Positions 1 to 11,748 of a stretch of 42,759 nt of DNA are shown piece by piece; the stretch's first letter is position 1, and every line of letters starts with the position of its first letter. The position numbers were made by a program, and so were the translations under genes. The DNA is taken from the NCBI GenBank assembly GCA_009702925.1, contig WLHC01000006.1:1-42759 (forward strand), in the 5' to 3' direction. Below the pieces are notes generated by a model. It saw nothing but the letters and a program-made list of their open reading frames with translations, did not search any database and had not been told where the DNA came from. This DNA is from Actinomycetota bacterium (GTDB lineage Bacteria; Actinomycetota; Actinomycetes; Nanopelagicales; Nanopelagicaceae).

Positions 1-1080
1 AAAGAGGGTCGCCTGATTCTTTCTAAGAAGCGCGCACAGTACGAGCGTGCATGGGGAGACATCGAAGGCAAGAAGGAGCGCGACGAGGTTGTCGTCGGAA
101 CTGTTATTGAAGTTGTTAAAGGTGGCTTAATCGTAGACATTGGTCTTCGTGGATTCTTGCCGGCATCTCTTGTAGAAATGCGTCGTGTTCGCGACTTAAC
201 GCCATACATTGGCAAGCAAGTTGAAGCACGCATTATTGAACTTGATAAGAACCGCAACAACGTTGTTCTCTCTCGCCGTGCTTTCCTAGAGCAGACTCAA
301 TCTGAGTCACGCACAACTTTCCTTAATCAACTTGAGAAGGGTCAAGTTCGCTCAGGTGTTATTTCATCCATCGTAAACTTTGGTGCATTCGTTGATCTTG
401 GTGGAGTTGATGGTCTTGTTCACGTATCAGAGCTTTCTTGGAAGCACATTGATCACCCAGGTGAAGTTGTCGAAGTTGGCGATGAAGTAACAGTAGAAGT
501 TCTAGAAGTTGATTTTGAACGTGAACGTGTTTCACTTTCACTTAAGGCAACCCAAGAGGATCCTTGGCAAGCATTTGCTCGCACACACACAATTAATCAG
601 GTTGTTCCTGGCGTTGTAACAAAGCTAGTTCCATTCGGTGCATTTATTCGTGTGCATGAAGGAATCGAAGGTCTTGTACATATTTCAGAGTTGGCAGAGC
701 GCCATGTTGAAATTCCAGAGCAAGTTGTTCAAGTTGATGATGAACTGTTCGTCAAGATTATCGATATCGATCTAGAGCGTCGTCGAATTTCATTATCTTT
801 GAAGCAGGCCAATGAAGGTCACGAAATTGAAATCGAAGCTTTCGATCCATCTCAATATGGAATGTCTGCTCGCTACGATGCTGCCGGTAACTTTATCTAT
901 CCAGAAGGTTTTGATGCAGACACTCAAGAGTGGAAGCCAGGATATGAAAGCCAGCGCGAAGAGTGGGAAGCTCAATACTCTCTTGCTAAGGAACGCTTCA
1001 TGGCACACAAAAAGCAGAAAGCCGAAGCAAAAGTAGCTGACGCAGCTGCTACGCCAGAGGAAGTAACCCAAAGCGAATAA
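1..1080 (+). CDS. rpsA: 30S ribosomal protein S1, 3' part (partial)
   Basis: This is the C-terminal 359 residues of ribosomal protein S1, which binds mRNA on the 30S subunit; the reading frame is open from base 1, so the 5' part lies before the window. Three S1 (OB-fold) repeats are visible. The first is cut at its start and runs to about base 280 (GTVIEVVKGGLIVDIGLRGF). The second begins near base 335 (GVISSIVNFGAFVDLGGVDG) and the third near base 605 (GVVTKLVPFGAFIRVHEGIEG minus its last residue). The GxFVxLGGVDGLVHVSELSW pattern is the classic S1 signature. An acidic, low-conservation tail with AEAKVADAAATPEEV follows, as usual in actinobacterial S1. The stop is TAA at 1078-1080, followed by a strong terminator, so this is a transcription unit end. 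The family assignment is secure. Confidence 0.97.
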   Translation, partial: KEGRLILSKKRAQYERAWGDIEGKKERDEVVVGTVIEVVKGGLIVDIGLRGFLPASLVEMRRVRDLTPYIGKQVEARIIELDKNRNNVVLSRRAFLEQTQSESRTTFLNQLEKGQVRSGVISSIVNFGAFVDLGGVDGLVHVSELSWKHIDHPGEVVEVGDEVTVEVLEVDFERERVSLSLKATQEDPWQAFARTHTINQVVPGVVTKLVPFGAFIRVHEGIEGLVHISELAERHVEIPEQVVQVDDELFVKIIDIDLERRRISLSLKQANEGHEIEIEAFDPSQYGMSARYDAAGNFIYPEGFDADTQEWKPGYESQREEWEAQYSLAKERFMAHKKQKAEAKVADAAATPEEVTQSE

Positions 1081-1093
1081 TTAGTTCCTATGA

Positions 1094-1123
1094 AAAAGGC
1101 CTAGCGATCATGCTGGGCCTTTT
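1094..1123 (+). terminator. Rho-independent terminator of rpsA
   Basis: AAAAGGCCTAGC and GCTGGGCCTTTT form a 12-bp stem with one G-U pair and a 6-base loop (GATCAT). The right arm ends in TTTT and a further T-rich stretch follows. It sits 14 bases after the rpsA stop. Confidence 0.88.
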
Positions 1124-1174
1124 CCATTTTCCGTTAATGGATGCAAGATCACCAATCTTTACAAGTAGAAAAGA

Positions 1175-1180
1175 TACGAT
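1175..1180 (+). promoter_or_regulatory. -10 element of coaE, leaderless type
   Basis: TACGAT ends exactly 6 bases before the coaE ATG at 1187, and no Shine-Dalgarno sequence is present between them. The spacing places the transcription start at the A of the ATG. No good -35 hexamer is visible. The call rests on spacing and on the same arrangement at seven other genes in this window. Confidence 0.6.
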
Positions 1181-1186
1181 TGGCAC

Positions 1187-1774
1187 ATGCGAGTAATTGC
1201 TTTAACTGGCGGAATTGGAAGCGGCAAATCCTTGGCTGCTCAATATTTCGCCGAGCTTGGCGCATTTGTTATTGATGCTGATCAACTTTCCCGAGAAGCC
1301 ATTGAACGCGGATCTAAGGGATTTGATGAGGTTGTAAGTATTTTTGGAGACGCCATTTTGCTCAATGGTGAAATAAACCGTAAAGCATTAGCTGAATCAA
1401 TTTTTAAAGATCCAATTTTAAAGTCAAAGCTAGAAGCAATAGTTCACCCTTTTGTGAAAAAGAAATTTGAATTTGCTGTTTCATCTTTGAAAGATAATGA
1501 AGTACTGGTATATGAAATTCCATTATTGGTTGAGACAAAATCTCAAGATCGCTTTGATCTTGTAATCACTGTTGAGTCTGAGTATGAAAATAGAGTTGAA
1601 AGATTGCGTTCCAGGGGTATGCAAAAATCAGAGATCGATGCCCGAATAGCCTCACAAGCCACCCGCCCTGAACGCGAAGAGGTTGCTGATTTTCTGATAG
1701 AAAATAATGGGAATGAAGATGAACTTCTACGCCAAGTCGAAAACATCTGGGATAGCATCAACGATACTTTGTAA
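1187..1774 (+). CDS. coaE: Dephospho-CoA kinase
   Basis: CoaE phosphorylates the 3'-hydroxyl of dephospho-CoA, the last step of coenzyme A synthesis, in the cytoplasm. The 195-residue protein opens with a P-loop, GGIGSGKS at residues 8-15, followed by the DADQLSREA motif near residue 30 that contacts the substrate. IVHPFV and the YEIPLLVET segment (about residues 108-117) are typical of the family. The length is that of a single-domain CoaE; the extra C-terminal domain found on some actinobacterial CoaE proteins is absent. The ATG at 1187 is preferred because the family start (MRVIALTGGIGSGKS) fits it and because a -10 hexamer lies just upstream, implying a leaderless mRNA. It stands after the rpsA terminator and before uvrB. 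Confidence 0.95.
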   Translation: MRVIALTGGIGSGKSLAAQYFAELGAFVIDADQLSREAIERGSKGFDEVVSIFGDAILLNGEINRKALAESIFKDPILKSKLEAIVHPFVKKKFEFAVSSLKDNEVLVYEIPLLVETKSQDRFDLVITVESEYENRVERLRSRGMQKSEIDARIASQATRPEREEVADFLIENNGNEDELLRQVENIWDSINDTL

Positions 1775-1775
1775 G

Positions 1776-1781
1776 TAGGCT
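1776..1781 (+). promoter_or_regulatory. Possible -10 element of uvrB, leaderless type
   Basis: TAGGCT ends 6 bases before the uvrB ATG at 1788. It lies just after the coaE stop (1772-1774). An AGGA at 1782-1785 is too close to the ATG (2 bases) to act as an ordinary ribosome binding site, which favours leaderless initiation. uvrB could also be read from coaE. Confidence 0.5.
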
Positions 1782-1787
1782 AGGAAA

Positions 1788-3866
1788 ATGCGCCCGGTAT
1801 CTGATCTGCAACGTTCAGTCGCACCCTTTCAGGTGATTAGTGACTATGTTCCGGCCGGTGATCAGCCAGAAGCAATTAAAGAGATTACTCGCCGGATAGA
1901 AGCTGGCGAACAAGATGTCGTACTTCTAGGTGCCACCGGAACTGGAAAATCAGCGACGACTGCTTGGTTGATTGAGAAGCTTCAAAGACCAACTTTAGTA
2001 CTGGCACCTAACAAGACTTTGGCTGCTCAGTTAGCAAATGAGTTTCGTGAACTACTTCCAAATAACGCGGTTGAATACTTCGTTTCCTATTACGACTATT
2101 ACCAACCAGAGGCTTACGTGCCACAAACCGATACTTTCATTGAAAAGGATTCATCAGTCAATGAAGAGGTCGAAAGGCTTCGACACTCAGCTACAAATTC
2201 ATTGCTAACTAGGCGAGATGTGATTGTTGTTGCAACAGTTTCCTGTATTTATGGCCTTGGAACACCCCAGGAGTATGTGGATCGAATGGTTCGCCTACGC
2301 GTTGGCGATGAAATAGAACGAAACTCTCTGCTCAGAAAGTTTGTCGACGTCCAGTACAAGCGAAATGACATGGCATTTGAACGTGGAACATTCAGAGTGC
2401 GTGGTGACACAATCGAGATTATTCCGATGTATGAAGAGCTAGCAATACGCATAGAGATGTTTGGAGATGAAATTGAGAAGATCTCAACACTTCATCCCTT
2501 AACCGGCGAGATCATCGCAGATGAGCAAGAGATGTATATTTTTCCGGCAACTCACTATGCAGCTGGACCTGAAACCATGAAGCGTGCAATAGGTGACATA
2601 CAAGATGAATTACAGGTGCAACTCAACCTCTTGGAAAAGCAAGGTAAATTGCTTGAAGCTCAAAGATTAAGAATGCGTACAACTTTTGATATAGAGATGA
2701 TGGAACAGATTGGATTTTGCAGTGGAATCGAAAACTATTCTCGCCATTTAGATGATCGTCCAGCAGGTTCTGCTCCACATTGTTTGCTCGATTACTTTCC
2801 AGAGGATTTTTTAGTTGTAATCGATGAAAGCCACGTAACTGTTCCGCAACTGGGAGCTATGTTCGAAGGCGATGCATCGAGAAAAAGAACCTTGGTTGAA
2901 CATGGTTTCAGGCTTCCGAGCGCACTCGATAACAGACCTCTCAAATTTCCTGAATTTATCGAAAGAACAGGACAAAAGCTCTACCTATCTGCAACACCTG
3001 GCAAGTATGAATTAGGAAAAGTTAACAATGACGTAGTTGAGCAAGTCATTCGACCAACAGGGTTGGTCGATCCTGCAATCGTGATTAAGCCAATCAAGGG
3101 TCAAATAGATGATCTTCTGCAGGAGATAAACATTCGAGCAGCCCGTAATGAGCGTGTCTTAGTAACCACATTAACCAAAAAAATGTCAGAAGATCTCACC
3201 GACTATCTCCAAGAGAAGGGGGTAAATGTTCGTTATCTTCACTCGGAAGTAGATACGTTGCGAAGAGTTGAATTACTCCGCGAACTAAGAACAGGTGAAT
3301 ATGATGTTTTGATTGGTATCAACTTGTTACGTGAAGGGTTAGATCTGCCTGAAGTTTCACTCGTATCTATTCTCGACGCCGATAAGGAAGGCTTCCTGCG
3401 TTCTGCAACATCCTTAATTCAAACAATTGGTCGTGCGGCACGAAATGTCTCCGGAGAAGTACACATGTATGCAGACAACATCACTGCATCAATGGCAAAA
3501 GCAATAGATGAGACCAACCGACGCAGAGCTAAACAAGTTGCATACAATCTTGAGCGTGGCGTAGATCCTCAACCTCTACGTAAGAAAATCGCAGATATTA
3601 CGGACCTGATCAATCGAGAGAGCGAAGATACCGAAGAACTTTTGGCCCACGAAAAATCCTCATCCAAAAAGTCAACTGTCTCGGGTTTATTCGATGAGAA
3701 ATCCATATCGCTTCCGCGCAAGGATTTGATTGCATTGATAGGCTCTCTGACTGACCAGATGAAAAACGCCGCAGCTGAACTTCAATTTGAAGTCGCCGCT
3801 AGATTGCGTGATGAGATCAAGATTTTGAAAAAAGAACTGCGGATGATGGAAGAAGCAGGAGTGTGA
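1788..3866 (+). CDS. uvrB: Excinuclease ABC subunit B
   Basis: UvrB is the damage-verifying helicase-like subunit of nucleotide excision repair: it is loaded on DNA by UvrA and holds the lesion for UvrC. The 692-residue protein is full length. It shows the Walker A motif GATGTGKS at residues 48-55 and the beta-hairpin rich in aromatic residues ([16 protein letters not shown], about 101-116) that inserts between the strands. The DESHVTVPQ Walker B/helicase motif II follows, then the SATPGKYE and [17 protein letters not shown] helicase motifs, and QTIGRAARN (motif VI). A C-terminal UVR domain (about residues 640-680, [17 protein letters not shown]) binds UvrC/UvrA. It lies 13 bases after coaE and directly before uvrA. 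Confidence 0.98.
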   Translation: MRPVSDLQRSVAPFQVISDYVPAGDQPEAIKEITRRIEAGEQDVVLLGATGTGKSATTAWLIEKLQRPTLVLAPNKTLAAQLANEFRELLPNNAVEYFVSYYDYYQPEAYVPQTDTFIEKDSSVNEEVERLRHSATNSLLTRRDVIVVATVSCIYGLGTPQEYVDRMVRLRVGDEIERNSLLRKFVDVQYKRNDMAFERGTFRVRGDTIEIIPMYEELAIRIEMFGDEIEKISTLHPLTGEIIADEQEMYIFPATHYAAGPETMKRAIGDIQDELQVQLNLLEKQGKLLEAQRLRMRTTFDIEMMEQIGFCSGIENYSRHLDDRPAGSAPHCLLDYFPEDFLVVIDESHVTVPQLGAMFEGDASRKRTLVEHGFRLPSALDNRPLKFPEFIERTGQKLYLSATPGKYELGKVNNDVVEQVIRPTGLVDPAIVIKPIKGQIDDLLQEINIRAARNERVLVTTLTKKMSEDLTDYLQEKGVNVRYLHSEVDTLRRVELLRELRTGEYDVLIGINLLREGLDLPEVSLVSILDADKEGFLRSATSLIQTIGRAARNVSGEVHMYADNITASMAKAIDETNRRRAKQVAYNLERGVDPQPLRKKIADITDLINRESEDTEELLAHEKSSSKKSTVSGLFDEKSISLPRKDLIALIGSLTDQMKNAAAELQFEVAARLRDEIKILKKELRMMEEAGV

Positions 3867-3867
3867 A

Positions 3868-6726
3868 GTGAGCATCGACAAGTTGATTGTGCGCGGTGCT
3901 CGCGAACACAATCTAAAAAATGTTTCAATTGAGCTACCCAGAGAATCACTTGTAGTCTTTACAGGTTTATCTGGCTCGGGTAAATCATCTTTAGCTTTCG
4001 ACACAATCTTTGCCGAGGGTCAACGACGCTATGTCGAATCTCTTTCTGCTTATGCTCGCCAATTTTTGGGCCAAATGGATAAACCAGATGTTGACTTTAT
4101 CGAGGGGTTATCTCCGGCTGTTTCTATCGATCAAAAATCCACCAATAGAAATCCTCGCTCAACAGTAGGTACTATCACGGAAGTTTATGACTATTTACGG
4201 CTTCTCTTTGCAAGAGCTGGTCGACCACATTGTCCTAAGTGTAAAAAAGCAGTTACTCGCCAGTCACCACAACAGATAGTTGATCAGATTTTAGAGCTCC
4301 CACCAACGACAAAGTTTTCAGTTCTAGCACCAGTTGTAAGAGCACGAAAGGGAGAGTTTCTCGAACTCTTTAACGATTTGATAACGCAAGGTTATTCAAG
4401 AGCGCGAATTGATGGAGAAGTAGTTGCGTTAAGCGATGCACCTAAACTTAAGAAACAAGAAAAGCACACCATCGAAGTTGTCATTGATCGATTAACTGCA
4501 AAACCGGAAAGCAAAACGAGGTTGACGGATTCAATTGAAACTGCCCTTCGATTAGCTTCTGGAATTGTTATTTTAGATTTCGTCGATGCCAAAGCAGCTG
4601 GGAAAGAAAGAGTTTTCAGCGAACATCTAGCCTGCCATGAGTGCGAACTTTCATTCGAAGAGTTAGAACCCCGTTCGTTTTCTTTCAACTCACCATTTGG
4701 AGCATGCGTCGAGTGTTCTGGCATCGGAACAAAGTTAGAAGTTGATGAAGAATTAATTATTCCCGATGATTCAATCTCGATTAATGATGGAGCAATCGCC
4801 CCATGGTCAGGCGGCCAGTCATCTGACTACTTCTTAAGATTATTAGAGGCCTTGGCCAAAGATCTCCCTTTCTCGCTTGATACTCCATGGAAAAAGATCT
4901 CGGCAAAAGCGCGTGAAGCAATCTTAAATGGGTATGAATATGAAATAAAAATGAAGTACAAGGGAAGATATGGAGCCCGCAACTACACAACTGGTTTCGA
5001 AGGCGTTATTCCATTTATTCATCGCAGGCATAGCGAGACCGATAGTGATTACAGCCGTGATAAATATGAGGCGTACATGCGTCAAATCGCATGCGAGGCA
5101 TGCAATGGCGCCAGACTAAAGCCTGAAGTTTTGGCTGTGACTATTGGCGATAAAAATATCGCAGAAATTTGTGAACTTTCTATTGCCGATTGCGCAGTAT
5201 TTTTGAAACAGATCAAACTGAATAAACGTGAGGCTCAAATAGCAGAGCGCGTAATGAAAGAAGTACATGCACGACTTGGCTTCTTACTTGATGTTGGCTT
5301 GGACTATCTTTCTCTTGCAAGGCCTGCCGGTTCACTCTCAGGTGGTGAGGCCCAGCGCATTCGACTTGCAACCCAAATAGGTAGTGGTTTAGTTGGTGTT
5401 CTCTATGTTTTGGATGAACCTTCTATTGGATTACATCAAAGGGACAACAAACGTTTAATCGAGACTCTTACTCGCCTGCGTGACTTGGGCAATACATTAA
5501 TTGTTGTTGAGCACGATGAAGAGACAATTCGAACAGCTGACTGGATCGTAGATATTGGGCCAGGTGCTGGCGAGCACGGTGGACATGTAGTCGTATCGGG
5601 AAGTTATGAAGATCTCATAAATTCAAAAGAATCAATTACGGGTGCTTATCTATCAGGTAGAAAATCAATTGAAGTGCCAAAAATACGTCGAGCTATAGAT
5701 CCTAAACGTAAACTTGTAATTAAGGGCGCCAAAGAGAACAACTTGAAAGATATTGAAGTTGAAGTACCTTTAGGTGTTTTTGTCGCGGTAACAGGGGTAA
5801 GTGGTTCAGGAAAATCAACCCTTGTAAATGACATTCTCTATGTAGTTTTGGCTAATAAACTAAATGGAGCACGGTTAGTTCCTGGAAGACATCGAACCGT
5901 AGCCGGCGTCGAGCATCTGGATAAAGTTGTTCATGTTGATCAATCACCAATTGGACGTACTCCCAGATCAAATCCCGCAACATATACGGGTGTATTCGAC
6001 AAGATTCGCGCACTTTTTGCCGAAACTAGTGAAGCCAAAATTCGTGGGTACCAGCAGGGTCGCTTCTCTTTTAACGTTAAAGGTGGACGCTGCGAAAACT
6101 GCTCTGGTGACGGCACAATAACAATTGAGATGAATTTTCTTCCGGATGTATATGTTCCATGCGAAGTTTGTCATGGAGCGCGCTATAACCGAGAAACTCT
6201 TGAAGTTCACTACAAGGGGAAAACAATTGCCGAAGTACTCAACATGCCAATCGAACAGGCAGGTAGTTTTTTCGAATCAGTTCCAGCAATTGCAAGATAC
6301 TTAAAGACACTAAACGATGTTGGACTTGGTTATGTCCGACTCGGTCAATCGGCTCCAACTTTGTCAGGTGGAGAGGCACAGCGCGTAAAGCTAGCCACTG
6401 AACTACAACGGCGTTCTACCGGTCGAACTATTTATGTTTTGGATGAACCCACAACTGGATTGCACTTTGAAGATGTAAATAAACTCTTGACTGTTCTAAA
6501 CCGATTGGTAGATACAGGAAACACAGTTGTAGTAATCGAACATAATCTCGACGTCATTAAATGCTCTGATTGGGTCATTGATATGGGACCCGAAGGTGGA
6601 TTCCGAGGTGGAATGGTCGTAGCAGAGGGCACTCCCGAGACGGTATCTGCAGTCAAAGAAAGTTACACAGGTCAGTTCCTAGGCGAGATCCTAAAAACTA
6701 ATAGAAAAACACCAGCGAAGAAGTAG
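3868..6726 (+). CDS. uvrA: Excinuclease ABC subunit A
   Basis: UvrA is the dimeric ABC-type ATPase that finds bulky DNA lesions and loads UvrB. The 952-residue protein has two nucleotide-binding domains. The first has Walker [10 protein letters not shown] at residues 33-41 and signature [18 protein letters not shown]. The second has GVSGSGKST near residue 645 and signature [16 protein letters not shown]. Zinc-binding cysteine pairs are visible: CPKC near residue 121, CHEC paired with CVEC, and CENC paired with CEVC. The start is GTG at 3868, chosen because AGGAG at 3857-3861 is a well placed ribosome binding site and the family N-terminus ([15 protein letters not shown]) follows at once. It begins one base after the uvrB stop and is surely cotranscribed with it. 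Confidence 0.98.
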   Translation: MSIDKLIVRGAREHNLKNVSIELPRESLVVFTGLSGSGKSSLAFDTIFAEGQRRYVESLSAYARQFLGQMDKPDVDFIEGLSPAVSIDQKSTNRNPRSTVGTITEVYDYLRLLFARAGRPHCPKCKKAVTRQSPQQIVDQILELPPTTKFSVLAPVVRARKGEFLELFNDLITQGYSRARIDGEVVALSDAPKLKKQEKHTIEVVIDRLTAKPESKTRLTDSIETALRLASGIVILDFVDAKAAGKERVFSEHLACHECELSFEELEPRSFSFNSPFGACVECSGIGTKLEVDEELIIPDDSISINDGAIAPWSGGQSSDYFLRLLEALAKDLPFSLDTPWKKISAKAREAILNGYEYEIKMKYKGRYGARNYTTGFEGVIPFIHRRHSETDSDYSRDKYEAYMRQIACEACNGARLKPEVLAVTIGDKNIAEICELSIADCAVFLKQIKLNKREAQIAERVMKEVHARLGFLLDVGLDYLSLARPAGSLSGGEAQRIRLATQIGSGLVGVLYVLDEPSIGLHQRDNKRLIETLTRLRDLGNTLIVVEHDEETIRTADWIVDIGPGAGEHGGHVVVSGSYEDLINSKESITGAYLSGRKSIEVPKIRRAIDPKRKLVIKGAKENNLKDIEVEVPLGVFVAVTGVSGSGKSTLVNDILYVVLANKLNGARLVPGRHRTVAGVEHLDKVVHVDQSPIGRTPRSNPATYTGVFDKIRALFAETSEAKIRGYQQGRFSFNVKGGRCENCSGDGTITIEMNFLPDVYVPCEVCHGARYNRETLEVHYKGKTIAEVLNMPIEQAGSFFESVPAIARYLKTLNDVGLGYVRLGQSAPTLSGGEAQRVKLATELQRRSTGRTIYVLDEPTTGLHFEDVNKLLTVLNRLVDTGNTVVVIEHNLDVIKCSDWVIDMGPEGGFRGGMVVAEGTPETVSAVKESYTGQFLGEILKTNRKTPAKK

Positions 6727-6730
6727 TCCA

Positions 6731-8647
6731 ATGGCAGATCCAAAGAGTTATCGGCCTAACAACATACCTGAGCATCCAGGGGTCTATCGCTTTTATAACA
6801 AGCAGGACAAAGTCATTTATGTTGGAAAGGCAAAGAATCTAAAGAACCGTTTGAGTAACTACTTTCAGGCAAATCTTGCTACAAAAACCAATCGCATGGT
6901 TCATGAGGCGGTTCGTGTTGACTGGACTATCGTGAGCACGGAGTTAGAGGCGCTGGCTTTAGAGTTTAGTTGGATCAAGCAGTATCAGCCTAAATACAAC
7001 GTTCAGTTTAAAGACGACAAGTCCTATCCATACTTGGCTCTTTCCCTTAATGATGAATACCCAATGATCTTCATTACGCGTAAAGATAAGCGTCCTGGCT
7101 TAAAATACTTTGGTCCTTACACAAATGCATGGGCTCTGCGAAACACCTTTGATGTCTTACTCAAAGTTTTTCCAGTTAGATCCTGTTCTTCATCAAATTT
7201 CTCTCGTGCTCAACGAAGCAAACGTCAATGCTTATTGGGAGACATCGGAAAGTGCGCAGCACCATGTGTAGGTTGGATTTCACAGGAAGAGCATAAGAAG
7301 TTAGCCAGTCGATTAAACGATTTCATGGAGTCGGGAATGGAAAACATCCTTCCTAAACTTCATGAAGAGATGGATACAGCTGCAGCACATGAAGAGTTTG
7401 AAAGAGCCGCCCGGTTGAGAGATCAAATTGAATCTTTTGAAAAAGCTCAGAAATCTACTGAAGGAAATTTCTCAGACGATCTAGATGGAGATTTCATTTC
7501 TATTTATCATGACGGTTTTCATGCAGCTGGCTCAATTTTTTCCATGCAGCGGGGATCGGTAAAGGGTTCAAGGTCATGGATAGTCGATCAAGAGATGGTG
7601 CTTGAAGGCCAAGATGAGTTGACTGCTCTTTTGTATTCAATCTATGGAACCGGCGCGATTGCAGTTCCTCGTAACATCTACATCAGCTCAGATCCTGCCG
7701 ATAAGGAACAACTAGAACAGTGGCTGGGTCAAATAGGTTCCACTAAGGTAGAGATCAAAGTTCCACAGCGAGGCGAGAAGGTGGAACTGTTGCAGACGGT
7801 TAAGAGAAATGCTCAATACTCATTAATTCAATATCTGAGTAAGCGTGCAACAGATGCCGCGGTGAGTGGCAAGGCACTTACTGAAATCGAAGAACACCTC
7901 AACCTAGGACGTACTCCACTTCGAATTGAATGCTTTGATATTTCAAATATTTCCGGAACGTCAGTTGTTGCATCAATGGTGGTTTTTGAGGATGGAATGA
8001 TTAAGAAGAGCGAGTATCGACGATTCATTATTGATACCAGCCAGGGCTTTGATGACACACGTGCGATGCATCAAGTAATCACTCGCAGGTTGAAGCGTCT
8101 TCTTGATGATCGTAAAGAGAATGAAGCGGAGGTGGCAGAGCTTGGTGGAAAGCCGAGCAAATTTGCATATCCGCCTCAATTAATCCTTGTCGATGGTGGG
8201 CAACCACAAGTTAATGCGGCTCAACGAGCATTAGATGAATTAGGAATTACAGACATTGCCCTTTGTGGACTAGCAAAACGATTAGAAGAGGTATGGATTC
8301 CTGGTTCGAAAGATCCACTTATCCTTCCCCGAAATAGTGAAGGTCTATATCTTCTGCAAAGAATAAGAGATGAGGCTCATCGTTTTGCAATCACCTTCCA
8401 TCGCTCCAGGCGTTCAAAGATAATGTTGGAATCGATTCTGGATGAGATTCCACAGTTAGGTTCTGCGCGAAGAGCCTCATTATTAGAACGTTTTGGTTCT
8501 GTAGCGGCAATCCGAAAGGCCTCGGTAGAGGAGATCGCTGCGACACCAGGCATTGGGGGCAAGATTGCATCAGTGATCGAAAGCTATTTAGAGGGAATTT
8601 CTGTTCAGAAAGTAAACACCGAATCTGGTGAAATCAGCGATAATTAA
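6731..8647 (+). CDS. uvrC: Excinuclease ABC subunit C
   Basis: UvrC cuts the damaged strand on both sides of the lesion once UvrB is in place. The 638-residue protein has an N-terminal GIY-YIG nuclease domain (PGVYRFY at residues 16-22, YVGKAKNLKNR at about 30-40) for the 3' cut and a cysteine-containing region (CLLGDIGKCAAPC). A UVR domain near residues 217-240 contacts UvrB. The RNase H-like domain (IECFDISNISGT, LILVDGGQPQ) makes the 5' cut, and a C-terminal helix-hairpin-helix pair (LERFGSVAAIRKASVEEI, TPGIGGKIA) binds DNA. It starts 4 bases after the uvrA stop, so uvrB, uvrA and uvrC form one unit and the whole dedicated UvrABC excision set lies in one place. Confidence 0.98.
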   Translation: MADPKSYRPNNIPEHPGVYRFYNKQDKVIYVGKAKNLKNRLSNYFQANLATKTNRMVHEAVRVDWTIVSTELEALALEFSWIKQYQPKYNVQFKDDKSYPYLALSLNDEYPMIFITRKDKRPGLKYFGPYTNAWALRNTFDVLLKVFPVRSCSSSNFSRAQRSKRQCLLGDIGKCAAPCVGWISQEEHKKLASRLNDFMESGMENILPKLHEEMDTAAAHEEFERAARLRDQIESFEKAQKSTEGNFSDDLDGDFISIYHDGFHAAGSIFSMQRGSVKGSRSWIVDQEMVLEGQDELTALLYSIYGTGAIAVPRNIYISSDPADKEQLEQWLGQIGSTKVEIKVPQRGEKVELLQTVKRNAQYSLIQYLSKRATDAAVSGKALTEIEEHLNLGRTPLRIECFDISNISGTSVVASMVVFEDGMIKKSEYRRFIIDTSQGFDDTRAMHQVITRRLKRLLDDRKENEAEVAELGGKPSKFAYPPQLILVDGGQPQVNAAQRALDELGITDIALCGLAKRLEEVWIPGSKDPLILPRNSEGLYLLQRIRDEAHRFAITFHRSRRSKIMLESILDEIPQLGSARRASLLERFGSVAAIRKASVEEIAATPGIGGKIASVIESYLEGISVQKVNTESGEISDN

Positions 8648-8650
8648 TCT

Positions 8651-9514
8651 ATGAGTTCAAACGAAACCCTGATCCTTACCGGCATGTCGGGCGCTGGTAG
8701 ATCTACGGTTGCCCATGCTTTGGAAGATCTAGGTTGGTATGTCGTAGATAACCTTCCACCTGCCTTGTTATCTGCGTTAGTTTCAAAAGGGACAGGTCCT
8801 CAAGGAAAAGAGTTAGCAGTTGTCGTAGATGTTCGTGGGGGAGAGTTTTTTGATGAGCTCTCAGTTGCTTTAGCGCAGTTAAAGTCAGAGTCACTTGAAT
8901 ATCGTTTAGTCTTTCTCGACGCAACAGATCAAGCTTTAGTGCAACGTTTTGAATCAACTAGGCGTCCCCATCCTCTGCAAGGACAGGATCGTATTGTTGA
9001 TGGAATTTCTCGTGAACGTGAAAAACTTGAAGAGGTCCGATCACAATCTGATGTTGCGATCGATACAACCAATTTGAATGTGCACCAGTTGGAAAAAAGA
9101 GTAGGCGAAATTTTTGGTAAAGGGAAAATTCAAGGCGTACGAATCAATGTGCTCTCATTTGGGTATAAGTACGGGATACCAGTGGATGCAGACCTAGTAT
9201 TGGATTGTCGCTTCATTCCCAATCCCCATTGGAATCCGGAGTTACGCCCATTAACAGGGCTAACGCCCCAGGTTAGTTCGGCGGTGTTAGGCAGCGATGG
9301 AGTTGCTGATTTTGTATCCGACTACGTTCACCTAGTGAACTCAATGTTGATCGGGTATCTGCGAGAGGGAAAGAAGTTTGTAACTATTGCAGTCGGATGT
9401 ACGGGTGGCAAACATCGAAGTGTTGCGATTACTGCCGAAATTGCTCGACAACTCAATGAATTGGGAAGTGAAATATCAGCTCACCCAACTCATCGTGACG
9501 TTGGTCGCGAATAG
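8651..9514 (+). CDS. rapZ: RNase adapter / nucleotide-binding protein RapZ (YvcJ family)
   Basis: The 287-residue protein belongs to the RapZ/YvcJ P-loop family. It has a Walker A motif GMSGAGRST at residues 11-19, the DNLPPALL segment typical of the family near residue 33, and the C-terminal GCTGGKHRSVA motif near residue 256. In enterobacteria RapZ is an RNA-binding adapter that controls amino-sugar synthesis; in Gram-positives the homologue lies beside whiA and its exact role is less clear. The start at 8651 fits the family N-terminus. It is 3 bases from the uvrC stop. GATAAT at 8639-8644 lies 6 bases before the ATG, so an own leaderless promoter is possible but overlaps the uvrC end. The uvrC-rapZ-whiA order is conserved in actinobacteria. 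Confidence 0.94.
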   Translation: MSSNETLILTGMSGAGRSTVAHALEDLGWYVVDNLPPALLSALVSKGTGPQGKELAVVVDVRGGEFFDELSVALAQLKSESLEYRLVFLDATDQALVQRFESTRRPHPLQGQDRIVDGISREREKLEEVRSQSDVAIDTTNLNVHQLEKRVGEIFGKGKIQGVRINVLSFGYKYGIPVDADLVLDCRFIPNPHWNPELRPLTGLTPQVSSAVLGSDGVADFVSDYVHLVNSMLIGYLREGKKFVTIAVGCTGGKHRSVAITAEIARQLNELGSEISAHPTHRDVGRE

Positions 9515-9548
9515 GAATATTCAAAAACAAGAGATCGCGATTCAAGTA

Positions 9549-9563
9549 TCAACCTCGGGTTGA
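9549..9563 (+). repeat. Short inverted repeat between rapZ and whiA
   Basis: TCAACC and GGTTGA pair around a 3-base TCG loop. It lies in the 117-base spacer upstream of whiA. It could be a small hairpin in the whiA leader; it lacks a T-run and is not a convincing terminator. Confidence 0.35.
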
Positions 9564-9631
9564 GAGATCTAGAGAATAAAATTTCTTTAGTTTCAGCCAC
9601 ATTTACCTTAAGTAACTGGTTGGATTACGCC

Positions 9632-10609
9632 ATGGCAATGACTGCATCAGTAAAAGATGAGCTTTCGCGTATCGCGATAACCAAGCCGTGTTGCCGAAAA
9701 GCCGAGGTCTCTGCCCTTCTTCGTTTTGCTGGGGGATTACATCTAGCAGCCGGCAAGATAGTAATTGAAGTTGAACTAGATACATCCCAAAGTGCCAGAA
9801 GATTACGCAAGGACATTGCTGACATTTATGGTCATGATTCAGATTTGGCAGTTTTATCATCTGGCGGATTGCGAAAAGGTTCTCGCTATGTTGTGCGTGT
9901 GATTAATGAGGGAGATGCACTTGCGCGTCAGACAGGACTTGTTGATTCTAACGGTCGCCCAGTCAGAGGTCTTCCGCCGCAAGTAGTCTCTGCAGCAATT
10001 TGTGACTCTGAGGCCGCATGGCGTGGTGCCTTTATCGCACATGGTTCATTAACAGAACCTGGACGCTCATCCTCATTAGAAATTACATGCCCAGGACCAG
10101 AGGCTGCTTTAGCACTTGTTGGAGCAGCACGTCGTATGGGAATTGCGGCAAAGGCCCGTGAAGTACGTGGAGTAGATCGAGTTGTAATTCGAGATGGTGA
10201 TGCTATTGGGGTTTTGTTAACACGACTTGGTGCACATGAAAGTGTGATGGCGTGGGAAGAGCGCCGAATGCGTCGTGAGGTAAGGGCTACGGCAAATCGT
10301 CTTGCAAATTTTGATGATGCAAATTTACGTAGGTCTGCGCGAGCTGCAGTCGCTGCAGCTGCTCGAGTGCAAAGAGCGATGGAGATTTTAGGTCCGACAA
10401 TTCCTGATCACTTGAAAGAGGCAGGAGAGCTTCGCATTAATCATGGACAGGCATCACTAGAAGAACTGGGCTCGTTGGCAACTCCGGCAATGACTAAAGA
10501 TGCGATCGCCGGGCGTATTCGACGCTTGTTAGCAATGGCCGATAAGCGTGCTGGCGAGTTGGGAATTCCCGATACTGAGAGTGGATTATCACCAGATCTG
10601 CTCAATTGA
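9632..10609 (+). CDS. whiA: DNA-binding protein WhiA
   Basis: WhiA is a DNA-binding protein made of a LAGLIDADG-like domain lacking nuclease function and a C-terminal helix-turn-helix; in Streptomyces it works with WhiB to switch on cell division genes. The family N-terminus [11 protein letters not shown], the [16 protein letters not shown]-like segment (here [19 protein letters not shown]) and the end segment ([21 protein letters not shown], the helix-turn-helix) are all present. The frame is open back to 9560, but the conserved start matches ATG 9632 or ATG 9638; I chose 9632 (325 residues), and 9638 is equally possible. No clear Shine-Dalgarno precedes either. It follows rapZ after 117 bases. 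In a non-sporulating lineage its role is more likely in division or growth control (inference). Confidence 0.93.
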   Translation: MAMTASVKDELSRIAITKPCCRKAEVSALLRFAGGLHLAAGKIVIEVELDTSQSARRLRKDIADIYGHDSDLAVLSSGGLRKGSRYVVRVINEGDALARQTGLVDSNGRPVRGLPPQVVSAAICDSEAAWRGAFIAHGSLTEPGRSSSLEITCPGPEAALALVGAARRMGIAAKAREVRGVDRVVIRDGDAIGVLLTRLGAHESVMAWEERRMRREVRATANRLANFDDANLRRSARAAVAAAARVQRAMEILGPTIPDHLKEAGELRINHGQASLEELGSLATPAMTKDAIAGRIRRLLAMADKRAGELGIPDTESGLSPDLLN

Positions 10610-10645
10610 TTGCGACAGAAGCAACTGTGGCGGTCCTCTCACTGA

Positions 10646-10651
10646 TAAGAT
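10646..10651 (+). promoter_or_regulatory. Candidate -10 element for gap operon
   Basis: TAAGAT lies about 100 bases before the gap start in the 140-base spacer after whiA. The -35 region is weak. This spacer has no gene that I can see and must carry the promoter of the glycolytic operon; the exact hexamer is a guess. Confidence 0.3.
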
Positions 10652-10722
10652 TTCTCACAAGACCCCAATGTTGTGGCAGATGTATCAACCACCAATAACG
10701 GGGTTTCTTCATTTTCACCTAG

Positions 10723-11747
<1,025 letters not shown>

Positions 11748-11748
<1 letters not shown>
